Source: Lumbricus rubellus (Eukaryota; Annelida; Clitellata; Crassiclitellata; Lumbricidae). From it: a stretch of DNA of 64,000 bases. Numbering within the stretch: position 1 is the stretch's first letter; each line of letters starts with the position of its first letter. Under the pieces are notes generated by a model that ran no database searches, was not told the origin of the DNA, and worked only from the letters and a program-made list of their open reading frames with translations. This document shows, piece by piece, positions 33,601-42,003 of this stretch. Location: positions 35,414,307 through 35,478,306 of the forward strand of contig OX243816.1 in the NCBI GenBank assembly GCA_945859605.1, read 5' to 3'. The position numbers were made by a program, and so were the translations under genes.

Positions 33601-36600
33601 AGTTATTAAAAAGCTGTACTTTGATAATCCTTTGCCTTTTGCTTTAATGGCCCGGTGTTTACTGTTCAGTAATTTGATTTTTAAAAAGCAGTTATTAAAA
33701 ATGTGAAAATGGTTGTTGGTCCTGTATTCTGTTCTTTTATATCTTTTGTGTTCGGTGCTTTGTTGTTCCTGTGTTTTAGTTATTTAATTCTTTGTGCTTT
33801 AGGCTTTTAATTCTCCGATAATTTTGTGCTTTGCACTTTAAAGGTCCGTTCCTGTGTGTGTATGTATTTGTGTTGTGATCATGCATACTTTAGTGGTACC
33901 AGAAGTTTCTGGAGCACCAGGAAGAGATCCTCGTTCAGTTGGATCTGACGATGAAACGACATCGCGATTTCGATCAGCTCATCACGGAGTTTGAAGGACG
34001 TAAGGTCTGCTACCTGCCGCTCTCCTCGTTCCTCATGAAGCCCATTCAGAAGCTTCTACACTACAAACTCATCCTTGAAAGTAAGTTCTAGAACGGCTCC
34101 TCATTTTATCGAAGCTATGTGGCGGTGATGATGAAGATGATGACAATGATCATTGAGACGGATGAGTTTTATGATGATGTTTTAAAGATGGTGATTAGAA
34201 TATGATGCGTTTTAACAAAGTCGAAAACTTTCTGAAATTTTACCGAATGTAGCAGATAATAAGTTGGATGAATGACTGAATGTGTCTTTGTGTTTTGTTT
34301 GCAGGACTTTTAAAACAGTATCCTGCGGATCATTATGATGTTAAAGACTGTACAGGTTTGCATTCATGTTTTCTTTTGTGGCATTCGTGGCATCGTGATT
34401 GACCTTTGACCTTCAGTTGCCATGTTCTGGGTTTGAATCCAGGTGCATCTTATAATAATTTATTACGTATCGTTTCTTTCACTGCTGTAGCGAAGACCAA
34501 GAAGACTTGATAACCAATTCTGATAAAGAGCATACTAAACAAATGATTACCATCACAAGTTCTTCTCACAGTCTTAAATGTCACGTGCCCACAGGAATTG
34601 ACGTTTCAGGGTCACAGGTTTAACCAATTCTATGGCTGTGTTGCCCTTTAAGTGCTAGCCTACTAGGGTTCTTTGTTATGAATTTTAAAATATAATAGCC
34701 ATTTTCTTGATTCAGAGACAATTAGACCAATTTCTTGACTCGCTTTGCAGACCAGCAACTGAGGTCTTTTGGAGTCACTGTTGGAAGCACTGCAGCCTTT
34801 CACTACATAAGAATTTATTTGACCTTTTAGCATTTTAGTTAAAGATTTTAAAACTTTTTTATGTGTGCTACACAACATTATTAAAAAATGCGATACGATA
34901 ATAAAGTATTAATTCCTGTAATTTACTGTGCTTGTAATTGTAAGATTTTCCATATTGATCGGTTAAAATGTTCATGTGATGTGCTTTTATTTCCTTTCAA
35001 GAATAATAATTGCAATTGTATGTATTATATTGTATTCGAAATTCTATACAAGTCCCTCTTGAAGTATAAGCTAATTCAGAAGCATTTAATTACATTTCTG
35101 TTATAAATGTTAATATTGTCTTTCAGAGTGCCTTGCACTTCTTACGGAAATCACGAATTCTTTCCGAGATCGGCTTAGGAATCTTGTTAGTATTTCACTT
35201 TTAATAACTGATGTCATCTGATGTTACTTTCGTTTTGTGCAGCAGTTTTAAACCTACCAAGTTTGAACCAGAAAATTGTGATTTCATTGATAAATGGAGA
35301 GCCCACAAGATCATGTAGCAATTCTGATTCTCTTGCAGAGTGCAATTGAAGTCTACTGATCAGTTATTATCAAGAGCTGAATGTTTTTAGTATAGATTCA
35401 AGGTCAACATTACTAGGCAAAGTTTCTTAGTTGTTCCATCGACCGAGACTTCCTTTTCCATGGTCTTGCATGGAACTTTTGCTGTAGTTTTACAATCCTC
35501 GAATAGATTCTGACCAACCTAACAAATTGTGACATGAGCTCTCTCTCTCTTGCTCTGGAAGACCATTTGTGACCCGGTCTATGAAAAGGGACCACAACGC
35601 GGGATTTATTTACCGAGATACAGGCCTTAGAACATGGTCACCCATCGAAATATCGAAATCGGGTTTTCACTGGGATTCGCTAGATGACTCTTCTGTCTAT
35701 CAAATTTTCATAATGGTTCACAGAAATCATTTGATATTATTAGGTTTTCTTATTGTAATATTAGAGCACATAAAAGGGACCGCGAGGCGGCATCCTTAAT
35801 GTCGGGGGTATTATGACAGTAGAATATTTTTGGAAACGGTTTTAATGATGAATCTATGATTATAATTATAGTAATGCGCTAAATAATTCATTCTACATGT
35901 CTATGCAGCGCTTTGATTTCCATGTTTCTAAATATAAAGTGTAAGGTTCAACAAACAGCGATATTTGGATTATTAATTCAATTGCGTTTTTCCGAAGATC
36001 TCGTATTTCAGGTACATCACGTTGTAAAGTCTACAAAAAATAGAAAAGATAATAGTGCTGTGTCACATAATACATCATTCTTTTCAGAATTTTGTGCTGA
36101 TCATGGTGGTATACATAAGTCCATTCCCGCGTTGTGGTCCCTTTTCATAGACCGGGTCACATTTTGTTTGATCACTGTGTTGGGTTGAGATGAGAGACAC
36201 TTCATGACTCTCTTGCTATATAAATTTTACAAGTCACTTAACGGTAATTTACAATTTCCTCTCTGACCGAACTGCAGACTCTACAGAGACAAAAAATTCA
36301 CAATCCTGCTTTGGTTGACATTTCAATTTAATGGATTTATTTGATGAGTCTGTCTCAAGGGTATTGTCTTTGTTTGATGCCAGAAACCAGAAAATGTGAG
36401 ACCAGAATTTAAGCAGCCTGCTTAGTTTTGTTGATGGTTGTTTCTGTTTTCAGGAAAATAGGCAAAAATTAACGGAACTGCAGAGAGACCTGAGTGGAGT
36501 CGATAATCTACTTCTTCCTGGCAGGGTCAGTTTAAGCTTCTTTGTTGAAGTCTTTTTGTTGCTTCTTACGACTTTAACTCAGGACAATAAAGTTAAGTGT

Positions 36601-39600
36601 TTATATACGTAAATACATATGTGTGTGTGTGTGTGGGTGTTTGCATGCATGTTTATGTGTATGTAATGTATGTGTACATGTGTATATCTGGACCCATGTT
36701 ATGTTACATTAAAAGTACCTCTAAAACTCTAAAAATTCTCTGTCTAATGTCTATGCTAGACTTTGTGGTTCTTGAGTTTGCAAGAAATTTAGCTCCGATA
36801 GTTGGGCTCAAGATTGCATATTGTGTATATGCTGATCCCAACTGATGATCAAGGACATATAGGCATAATTATGACTAAACTGTTTAATTTATTTGCTGGA
36901 TCTGGAACCTTAATATATCTATCATTCATAACTTTGTTCATACAATGGAGTTTATTGTTTTTCTGAGTTAGTTACATTGACCCAGCTGATTCCATGCTTT
37001 GTATTTTGGCTGAACTGGTACCTTGCTATAAAGTATTTACTATAATTTGTCTGTACTATTGTATTGTATTTAAACATTTATAAAGCGCCTCTAGTAGGGT
37101 GAACCGTTCAGAGGCGCTCCCAGTGCGCAAGGCCCAGCGAGAAGAAACAGGTTTTGAGAAGAGACAAAGCAGAAGAGAGACTACCAGAAAGAAGTGTAGA
37201 GCGAACAGAAGGAGAAAGAGCATTCCAAAGAGAAGGACCAATTGAGACAAATGATCGAGACTGAGCCATAGTAGTTCTAGACCGAGGAACCAAGAGGTCA
37301 AATCTGTTGGATGAACGAAGTGGACGATGGGAGGAATCCGAGTGAGGACGAAGTAAAACATTAGTCAGATATTTTGGGGCAAGACCCCGTTGAGCCTTTA
37401 AGATCAGAGTGAGGATCTTGAATTGTGTGCGAGCACGGAGAGGAAGCCAGTGAAGTTCATGAAACATAAAGGTAGAGATGTGAGAGTACTTGGGAAGGCG
37501 GGCAATCAATCTAGCAGCTGAGTTGAGAACAGACTGAATAGGTGAAAGACGAACTTTAGGAAGACCAATGAGGAGAGCATTGCAATAGTCAATTCGTGAG
37601 CATATAAAAGCATGAATTAAGGTAGTGAAGATGGAGGAGGAGACAGAGCGACGAATGACTCTGAGACGTCTTAAATGAAAATATGACGAGCGTGTCACAT
37701 TTGAAATATGCTCAGTAAAGGTAAGTGAGCTATCAAGTACAACACCCAGATCCCGCACACTTGAAGAGAAGGAAAACAGCGGGAATTTTTCAGAGAGCAG
37801 AATGAAATCAAGCTTCTGGAGCTGCTGGGGAGTACCTAGCCAGATGAATTGAGTCTTTGAAGTATTAAGCGAAAGGCGATTAGAAGACATCCATGAGTGG
37901 AGATGATTAGTAAGCGATTCAATATGCGCAACTAACAGCAGCTGGGAAGATGAGGGACCATGGACAAAAGCCTGGACATCATCAGCAAATAGATGGCCAG
38001 CAGCACTACAAATAGGAAAAAGAGAAGAGATGTCAGCCGTGTAAAGAATAAATAGGAGAGGTCCAAGAACTGAACCTTGAGGAACATGTATTTAACATGC
38101 TAGTTCCAGTATACATTTAATACATGATGCGTTGTGTGTCTGCTTGTTATTCTAGCTTTTCCTGAGAGAGGGTTGTCTGCAGAAGTTGTCGCAGAAGGGA
38201 TATCAGCAACGCATGTTCTTTCTGGTTGGTCTTCATTTTTGTCACTCTTTATGGTATAAATTCACTGTCCTTCTCTTCATCACCTAGCATCCTCCATTTG
38301 TATAGATCTGGCTTTCATCAATACTGTGTTTTTAATGAATATCATCTGTTATTTCATGTTTAAAACTTAATTGTGATGATATGCTTGTGAATGATTTTAG
38401 TTCTCTGACATGCTCGTCTACACAAGCCGCGTTGCAACTCCCGTATTACAGTTCAAAGTTCATGGGCAGCAATCTTTAAAAGGAATGATGGTTTGTGCCG
38501 GATTCCTTACCGTTATCACTGTCTTCAATCGCTATCATCGAAACCTATACAATCTTTTGGATTAGAAAGGCTTAATATGTCATTACTATGATGCACATGA
38601 AAAGTTGTAGATTTCTATAACTGTTTGTCAAGGTTTGGTTTTGGTAAGAAGCTGCTTATTTTAGTAGTCTTTCTGAATCTCTGGAGCAGTGACAGCGTGC
38701 CGCCGTGGACCTGAAGAATGTGACCCATTTAGTATTAAGCGGTTGAAGTTCTTTAAGTATGTTCTTAATGCAGTATCAGTCAAGCAATATAAACTTGAAA
38801 CCATGCGCGTTTAGCAGACCTCCTCAAGGCACTCCCAATCCAGCTACAGCTTATAAAAGCAGTTTTTGGGGATGAGTAATTGGCATATAAATTTGTCCTT
38901 GGTAGCAATGGAAGGCCATTCCAAATGTTCAGGCCCACACCAGAAATATGTTCGTTATTACATGGTGCAAGTACATACAAATGCTGTGATGTCAGTTTTA
39001 AAAAGCGTCTGCTTATAAGCTAATAATCGACAGTCTGGAGCTGTTTTATGTTTGGTGTTTAGGTGGAGGAGACGGATTCGAAGATGGCGTCGGCCGAGTT
39101 CAGCTTTACAATCTACACAAGCAATCGCTGTCTAATCGTGGCAGCCAGTTCGCAGTCGGAGAAGGACAAGTGGATGGAAGACTTGCGCAAAGCAATCGCT
39201 GCAGCGTCCAACCGAGATGATGATCCGGTCAAGTCGCTTTACTCCAGTCTCAAGTCAAACAGTGAGTCTCGAAACGGTTTCATGTGGAAGTAGGTGAAGT
39301 TACGATGGGAAGGTTCCAGTGGACAGATAACCTGAGGAGGAAATCGTTTTTGACTAGGATGCTTTATCTATTTTAAATGTCATGCAAACCACAGTGTGGT
39401 GTCCAGGGCTTTTTTTAATGTGCAGTTGTACACAAAATGTGCAGTTCTAAATGGATATGTGCAGTTGTAGAAACACTTAAGGTCATTTTTTTCCGATTGG
39501 AAGTAATTTACCATGAAGGATGTGAAAGGAAAGGAGTTGTGCAGTTCTTGCATGGGATTTAGGATGACGTGTTTGATTTAATATAAAAGTATTTGACTTG

Positions 39601-42003
39601 GATTGGCTCTATGGATGATGTACGTTTATTACCATGTCTGTACACCAAAATGCGAATGGCAGTTGGTCTTATGATGCCTGTTTGTTCTCCTGTATGGGGG
39701 ACTGTTCTGAAGTGTGATTGTGACGTAAGAGAGAGGTAAGGACGGGGTGGGATGAGGGTTGAATGGCATGTTGTTGTCATGGTAACAGGTTCTTCAGAGG
39801 CCCTGGAGGACTCGCACGATGACAGACGCACTCCCCCTTCACCGGATCGCCAGATGCAACAGCGAGCCAACACAACTATCCACGTCTGCTGGCACAGAAG
39901 TGTTAGCGTTGGCATCAGAGATCACACCATTGCAATTCAGGTAGGAAGAGCCGGCCGACCCCTGTTCAACTAATGACCCCTGTTCAACCTTGACCCCTGT
40001 TCAACCTTGACCTCTGTTTAATCTTGACCCCTGTTCAACTACAACCCCTGTTCAACTACGACCCCGTTCAACTATGACCCATATTCAACTACGACACCTG
40101 TTCAACTATCTTGTTCTTCAATATTTTTTGGACCTCTGTTTACTTTTCAGTCTTGGTTTTCTCTTCTTCTTCTTCTTACTGATCTTGCACTGTCCTCTTC
40201 CTGTATCTTAGTATTCTTCTTCTTATCCTGTCCTTTGTTTCTCTTCCTGATTTTGTCCTTGTCTTAGTCTCTCGTTTAGTTCTCGTCTGTGTTCTGTTCT
40301 TATTTACGTTCCTGTCTTTTGTCCCTCTCTTCGTTCTCTCTGTGTCGTATTGTCGTATTTTCTATTATGCATCTGCCTTGGTGTCTTTCTTTGTGTTGAC
40401 CTGAGGATGTGTCCCTTTTTCTAAGTAACTGTCCTCCTCTTATTGTCCTGTTCCTGATCTTGTCCGGACAATAAGTCTCAACCTCTGCCTTTTTATCATA
40501 GGCTTTTCCAAGCAATTATCGTTGTTAGGAATGATCTGAGCTGAGCATTTTGTTTATCAGAACCAGCTGAGTGGATATCTGCTGAGGAAGTTCAAGAACA
40601 GCAATGGTTGGCAAAAGCTGTGGGTCGTCTTCACCAATTTCTGTCTGTTCTTCTACAAAAATTTTCAAGTTAGTAATAATATCTCATCTGCTAAGTTCAT
40701 TACAAGCAATTGTGTTTGCCAAGTTACACTAGATTAAATTTCTTTATTTTAATAAAGAAAATTTCAGAATGCTGGTGTATCCGCTGCCAACATAATTATG
40801 TGGTTGTGCATTAGCTTAATGTGATACACTACTGTTAATTTACAATGTACAATATATCCATTTAAGTGAATGCATTACAATGCTCTACATTTGTTCACAT
40901 CATTAATTTAAATTGATCTGTATTTCTTTATGTTCGATGCTAGATTGCTGTTTGTATCTGAAGTGTATTAGTGGTATTTTAATATATAGCATTTATTTCA
41001 CAGCAATTTACACTGCACTCTCTTTCAGTGCATGACATTTCATTGCAATAAATTTAAAATAACAATGAACTGAGCTGCAGTGCACACATTTCATTGATGA
41101 AGTTGACCCTTTGCCAACCAACTTGTAGTAAATGGTATGCGAAATCCTATGCCCTCAGTTGGTATTTAATGGGTTAAATAATATTGAACTGTGTGGCGGC
41201 GCGTTGAATGGATTGTGGTTGTTGTAGGATGATTTTCCGTTGGCCAGCCTACCACTTCTCGGCTATTCAGTGAGCACGCCATCCGATTCGGACGCTATCC
41301 ACAAGGACTTTGTCTTCAAGCTCCAGTTCAAGAATCACGTCTACTTCTTCCGAGCGGAAAGCGATTACACTTTTGAAAGGCAAGCTATTGTTGCTATTGT
41401 TTCCATTGTCCCCAGGAATTAGTCACTGCGAGAGTCGCATGGTGGCCAGACTTTCTTCTTTTACGTATCTTACAAAAGGCTCTTTAACACATTGACCGCC
41501 TACACGCCATGTTAAATGACTGGTTTAACTACGAGTTATCTCGTACCTGGCGGTCAATGTGTTAAGTAACGTAGTCCATGAGTGAGAATTTGTAGTTAAT
41601 CAATTAGTGAATTCAATCAATCAATCAATTTTCGCAAGATCAACACTTCAGGCTGGCAGAACGCGGCATGTTACATATAATTAATTTTACAAAGGTTTTA
41701 TGTTTATGTATATATATATATATATAATAATTCAGTTTATATATAAGCAACATAACATAACAAATATAACATAACATAAATAAATATTTTGCTTGAATTA
41801 ATATTAATTTATCTATGTTTGTTGTAGGGTTTGTTGGTTGAAATGTCTGATTAACTAGCATTACTTTGTTTGATTCCAGGTGGCTGGAGGTCATTGGGTC
41901 GGTTACATGTGCTGCACGGATAACACGCACGTTCAGTCGGATGGACAGCACCGTCTCTCCACCGCCGCCACACGTCCTTTCGCTGGAAAAACGTCTCTTC
42001 TAG
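21506..42003 (+). CDS. FARP: FARP-family FERM/RhoGEF/PH protein gene (26 coding exons)
   Basis: Joined exons give 3405 nt, 1134 residues plus stop; vertebrate FARP1/2 are about 1050. FARPs are cortical guanine-nucleotide exchange factors for Rho-family GTPases that link membrane receptors and phosphoinositides to actin. Domain order: FERM (about residues 18-295, exons 1-8); FERM-adjacent segment with [19 protein letters not shown] (about 310-335); a divergent linker (about 345-612) with Ser-rich, poly-Pro (548-553) and acidic stretches; RhoGEF/DH (about 613-837; [20 protein letters not shown] at 753-772 is the conserved DH helix); PH1 (838-940, with the C-terminal helix Trp at 927); and PH2 (1008-1100; [20 protein letters not shown], then [12 protein letters not shown]). 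Every junction keeps frame. Twenty-four of the 25 introns read GT-AG and the last is GC-AG. The short tail ends [10 protein letters not shown]. Whether it is closer to FARP1 or FARP2 cannot be told; a pre-duplication ortholog is likely in an invertebrate. Confidence 0.95.
22205..22309 (+). CDS. FARP: FARP coding exon 2
   Basis: FERM F1 lobe ([20 protein letters not shown]). Acceptor TTGTTGTCTTAG, donor GTGAGT, phase 0 on both sides. Confidence 0.93.
23271..23389 (+). CDS. FARP: FARP coding exon 3
   Basis: FERM F1/F2 ([25 protein letters not shown]). Acceptor TTATTTCCAG, weak donor GTGTTT. Ends in phase 2 and completes an Arg codon with exon 4. Confidence 0.9.
23686..23783 (+). CDS. FARP: FARP coding exon 4
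   Basis: FERM F2 lobe ([18 protein letters not shown]). Acceptor ATGTTTAG, donor GTAAGT, ends in phase 1. Confidence 0.92.
24098..24510. mobile_element. PIF/Harbinger-like MITE in intron 4
   Basis: 413 bp. Inverted ends GGCCTAAAAAAAATCTTGTG and (reverse complement of the right end) GGCGTAAAAAAAAATTGTTG share an inner GTGTTTCCGGTAAC block. Flanked by TAA on both sides (24095-24097 and 24511-24513), the 3-bp TWA target typical of Harbinger. Interior T/A-rich, non-coding. Its right end lies only 36 bp before exon 5. Confidence 0.75.
24547..24667 (+). CDS. FARP: FARP coding exon 5
   Basis: FERM F2 lobe ([16 protein letters not shown]). Acceptor TTTCATTTAG, donor GTGAGA, ends in phase 2. Confidence 0.92.
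24692..25216 (+). repeat. 23-bp tandem repeat in intron 5 with ~161-bp higher-order period
   Basis: About 22 copies of GAATTACAAAGAATTACGAT plus TCT. A variant unit with AAATAATTACAATTCT recurs near 24864, 25025 and 25185, about every 161 bp, so seven-unit blocks were amplified. Confidence 0.92.
25834..25921 (+). CDS. FARP: FARP coding exon 6
   Basis: FERM F2/F3 junction ([19 protein letters not shown]). Acceptor TTGATTGCAG, weak donor GTCATT, ends in phase 0. Confidence 0.92.
26357..26512 (+). CDS. FARP: FARP coding exon 7
   Basis: FERM F3 lobe ([18 protein letters not shown], then [18 protein letters not shown]). Acceptor TTTGTAG, donor GTAAGA, phase 0. Confidence 0.94.
26641..26714. mobile_element. 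short TTAA-bounded hairpin element, intron 7
   Basis: TTAACCCTTTATGGACC to GAAGGGTTAA, 74 bp, with an internal GTAAATGGTAT shared with 31127-31197 and 41103-41177. TTAA at both ends suggests a piggyBac/Kolobok-type target. Confidence 0.6.
26893..27492. mobile_element. 592-bp non-autonomous DNA transposon, copy 1 (intron 7)
   Basis: The element spans 26897-27488. It begins GTGACCCGGTCTATGAAAAG and ends with the inverse (CTTTTCATAGACCGGGTCAC). The inverted repeat runs about 34 bp, and 4-bp duplications ATAT flank both ends. Copy 2 at 35569-36160 has the same length. No transposase is encoded; open frames inside are not meaningful. Confidence 0.88.
27537..27697 (+). CDS. FARP: FARP coding exon 8
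   Basis: End of FERM F3 ([16 protein letters not shown]) and start of the FERM-adjacent segment (VVSRGSSFR). Donor GTAGGA, ends in phase 2. Confidence 0.93.
28020..28094 (+). CDS. FARP: FARP coding exon 9
   Basis: FERM-adjacent segment ([17 protein letters not shown]). Donor GTAAGA, ends in phase 2. Confidence 0.93.
28335..28514 (+). mobile_element. CR1/L2-group LINE C-terminal fragment, intron 9
   Basis: Open plus-strand frame with [20 protein letters not shown] and HCLKTAYLW ending in TGA, matching the WN-LP / LKT-LF end of CR1/L2-group proteins. It abuts the SINE that starts near 28508. Confidence 0.6.
28508..28745 (+). mobile_element. tRNA-derived SINE, copy B, intron 9
   Basis: tRNA-like head with B box GGTTCGAATCC near 28554, SINE body CTTGGGCAAGTCCTTCACTC, shared tail GGGAGCGCTTCTGAGTAG-(4 nt)-CTTGAAGGGGCGCTATAACA, and an (ATACA)n 3' end running to 17 bp before exon 10. 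Confidence 0.85.
28763..29085 (+). CDS. FARP: FARP coding exon 10 (linker)
   Basis: Low-complexity Ser/Gly/His-rich linker with no recognised domain. Included because both splice sites and phases (2 in, 1 out) keep the frame from exon 9 to exon 11. Donor GTTAGT. Confidence 0.82.
29125..29195 (+). repeat. 32-bp triplicated repeat, intron 10
   Basis: TATTATTATTGTGATTCATT followed by TATTGATAA occurs three times in tandem. Confidence 0.85.
29500..29560 (+). mobile_element. LINE/SINE 3' tail fragment, intron 10
   Basis: GGCTGGGGAGCGCTTCTGAG followed by a decayed CTTAAAGACATGCTAT segment and AATGAATAA. Confidence 0.5.
29715..29910 (+). CDS. FARP: FARP coding exon 11 (linker)
   Basis: Ser-rich linker ([19 protein letters not shown]). 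Acceptor GTGTTTAG, donor GTGCTG, phase 1 in and 2 out. Confidence 0.8.
30085..30180 (+). mobile_element. LINE 3' tail fragment, intron 11
   Basis: GGTTGGGTCGGGAGCACTCC, TGAGTAG, then CTTGAAGGGGCACTATTTAA and an AATGAATAAA-rich end. Confidence 0.6.
30375..30666 (+). CDS. FARP: FARP coding exon 12 (linker)
   Basis: Linker with a six-proline run ([15 protein letters not shown]), a charged [13 protein letters not shown] stretch and a Ser/Thr-rich, then acidic end ([13 protein letters not shown]). Phase 2 in, 0 out. Donor GTTGGT lies right against a transposon (30676). Confidence 0.85.
30668..31041. mobile_element. hAT-like MITE abutting the exon 12 splice donor
   Basis: The element spans 30676-31033 (358 bp). 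It begins CATAGGCGTAGG and ends CCTACGCCTATG, flanked by identical 8-bp TTGGTGCC (30668-30675 and 31034-31041). The interior has a second large palindrome around TTCGGGCAAGTCTGATTTTT (about 30724-30843). No coding capacity. The left TSD copy supplies bases +2 to +9 of the intron, so the donor survives. Confidence 0.85.
31127..31197. mobile_element. short TTAA-type hairpin element, intron 12
   Basis: TTGACCTTTTACTGACC to GTAGAGGGTTAA with internal GTAAATGGTAT, the same family as 26641-26714. The left TTAA has decayed to TTGA. Confidence 0.5.
31559..31648 (+). CDS. FARP: FARP coding exon 13
   Basis: Start of the RhoGEF/DH domain ([20 protein letters not shown]). Acceptor TTGTGCAG, donor GTACGT, phase 0. 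Confidence 0.94.
32232..32365 (+). CDS. FARP: FARP coding exon 14
   Basis: DH domain ([20 protein letters not shown], then DLEQRITS). Donor GTGGGT at 32366; chosen because phase 2 there makes SWEGK with exon 15. Donor GTCAAT 4 bp downstream would break frame. Confidence 0.92.
32727..32808 (+). CDS. FARP: FARP coding exon 15
   Basis: DH domain ([17 protein letters not shown]). Acceptor TTTATTTATAG, donor GTAGAC, ends in phase 0. Its last 26 bases and the donor form the unit of the minisatellite that follows. Confidence 0.94.
32783..33464 (+). repeat. 38-bp minisatellite made of the exon 15 end plus its splice donor
   Basis: Unit TGCTTAAGTACATGCATGTG-CTACAG-GTAGACATTTTM. Three full units start at 32783, 32821 and 32859. 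A fourth is split by a LINE fragment (about 32919-33221), and six more run to about 33464. CTACAG/GTAGAC occurs nine times: the real donor and eight copies. Confidence 0.95.
32919..33221 (+). mobile_element. CR1/L2-group LINE 3' fragment inside the minisatellite
   Basis: Encodes [40 protein letters not shown] and YKSLKSFFF, then the shared tail GGGAGCGCCTTTGAGTAG-(5 nt)-CTTGAAGGGGCGCTATATAA and a (GAAT)n end. It interrupts the fourth minisatellite unit. Confidence 0.85.
33894..34080 (+). CDS. FARP: FARP coding exon 16
   Basis: DH core with the conserved helix ([20 protein letters not shown]). Acceptor ATACTTTAG, donor GTAAGT, ends in phase 1. Confidence 0.95.
34305..34355 (+). CDS. FARP: FARP coding exon 17
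   Basis: DH domain ([17 protein letters not shown]), 51 bp. Acceptor TTTTGTTTGCAG, donor GTTTGC, phase 1 on both sides. Confidence 0.92.
34356..35126 (+). other. FARP intron 17
   Basis: 771 bp, AT-rich; no mobile element recognised. Confidence 0.6.
35127..35185 (+). CDS. FARP: FARP coding exon 18
   Basis: DH domain ([19 protein letters not shown]), 59 bp. Acceptor TGTCTTTCAG, donor GTTAGT, ends in phase 0. Confidence 0.9.
35565..36164. mobile_element. 592-bp non-autonomous DNA transposon, copy 2 (intron 18)
   Basis: The element spans 35569-36160, with the same GTGACCCGGTCTATG ends and length as copy 1 in intron 7. Flanked by ATTT on both sides (35565-35568 and 36161-36164). Few differences from copy 1 are visible. 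Confidence 0.88.
36454..36525 (+). CDS. FARP: FARP coding exon 19
   Basis: End of DH and DH-PH linker ([20 protein letters not shown]). Acceptor TTTTCAG, donor GTCAGT, phase 0. Confidence 0.94.
37056..38092 (-). mobile_element. CR1/L2-group LINE, 5'-truncated, antisense in intron 19
   Basis: The minus-strand insertion begins within the RT domain near 38092 and ends with the tail GGGAGCGCCTCTGA, AGAGGCGCTTTATAAATG, then an (ATACA)-like end near 37060. This tail is shared with the SINEs. Confidence 0.88.
37108..38092 (-). pseudogene. CR1/L2-group reverse transcriptase, N-terminally truncated but open
   Basis: About 328 codons open without a stop on the minus strand. Visible: [18 protein letters not shown], the catalytic FADD box ([10 protein letters not shown]), [59 protein letters not shown] and the C-terminal [16 protein letters not shown]. 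The stop is the TGA of the conserved GGGAGCGCCTCTGA tail. The first internal Met is at 37890. Endonuclease and early RT motifs are lost by 5' truncation, so it is not functional, but the clean frame indicates a recent insertion. Confidence 0.88.
38156..38224 (+). CDS. FARP: FARP coding exon 20
   Basis: Start of PH1 ([20 protein letters not shown]). Acceptor TATTCTAG, donor GTTGGT, phase 0. Confidence 0.94.
38401..38490 (+). CDS. FARP: FARP coding exon 21
   Basis: PH1 strands ([20 protein letters not shown]). Acceptor GATTTTAG, donor GTTTGT, phase 0. Confidence 0.94.
39063..39261 (+). CDS. FARP: FARP coding exon 22
   Basis: PH1 end with the C-terminal helix ([20 protein letters not shown]). 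Acceptor GGTGTTTAG, donor GTGAGT, ends in phase 1. Confidence 0.95.
39404..39565. mobile_element. CAGGGCT-type hAT-like element, copy 1, right end lost
   Basis: Begins CAGGGCTTTTTTTAATGTGC. Its GTGCAGTTCTAAATGGAT and ATTTACCATGAAGGATG blocks match the complete copy at 53285-53492. No right terminus or TSD is seen. Confidence 0.6.
39789..39940 (+). CDS. FARP: FARP coding exon 23
   Basis: Inter-PH linker ending [19 protein letters not shown], conserved in FARPs. Acceptor GTAACAG, donor GTAGGA, phase 1 in and 0 out. Confidence 0.93.
39958..40112 (+). repeat. ~17-bp degenerate tandem repeat, intron 23
   Basis: Eight or nine copies of GACCCCTGTTCAACYAY-type units. It starts about 18 bp past the exon 23 donor. 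Confidence 0.85.
40561..40668 (+). CDS. FARP: FARP coding exon 24
   Basis: PH2 start ([20 protein letters not shown]). Acceptor TTTATCAG, donor GTTAGT, phase 0. Confidence 0.96.
41103..41177. mobile_element. short TTAA-type hairpin element, intron 24
   Basis: TTGACCCTTTGCCAACC to GGGTTAA with internal GTAAATGGTAT, the same family as 26641-26714 and 31127-31197. Confidence 0.5.
41228..41379 (+). CDS. FARP: FARP coding exon 25
   Basis: PH2 ([20 protein letters not shown], then [11 protein letters not shown]). Acceptor GTTGTAG. The donor is GC (AG/GCAAGC at 41380), chosen because only this joins TFER to WLEVI of exon 26 in frame. Confidence 0.93.
41484..41565. mobile_element. TTAA-bounded 82-bp hairpin element, intron 25
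   Basis: TTAACACATTGACCGCC to GGCGGTCAATGTGTTAA, with TTAA at both ends; a different sequence family from the CCCTTT hairpins. Confidence 0.65.
41640..41850 (+). repeat. dispersed repeat, uninterrupted paralog of the 54885/56814 insertion site
   Basis: CTTCAGGCTGGCAGAACGC through TTAATTTTACAAAGG and TGTTTGTTGTAGGGTTTG matches the flanks of the hAT element at 54918-56813. Confidence 0.7.
41880..42003 (+). CDS. FARP: FARP terminal coding exon 26
   Basis: End of PH2 ([17 protein letters not shown]) and a short tail [10 protein letters not shown], then TAG at 42001-42003. Acceptor GATTCCAG, phase 2 in. Confidence 0.93.
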
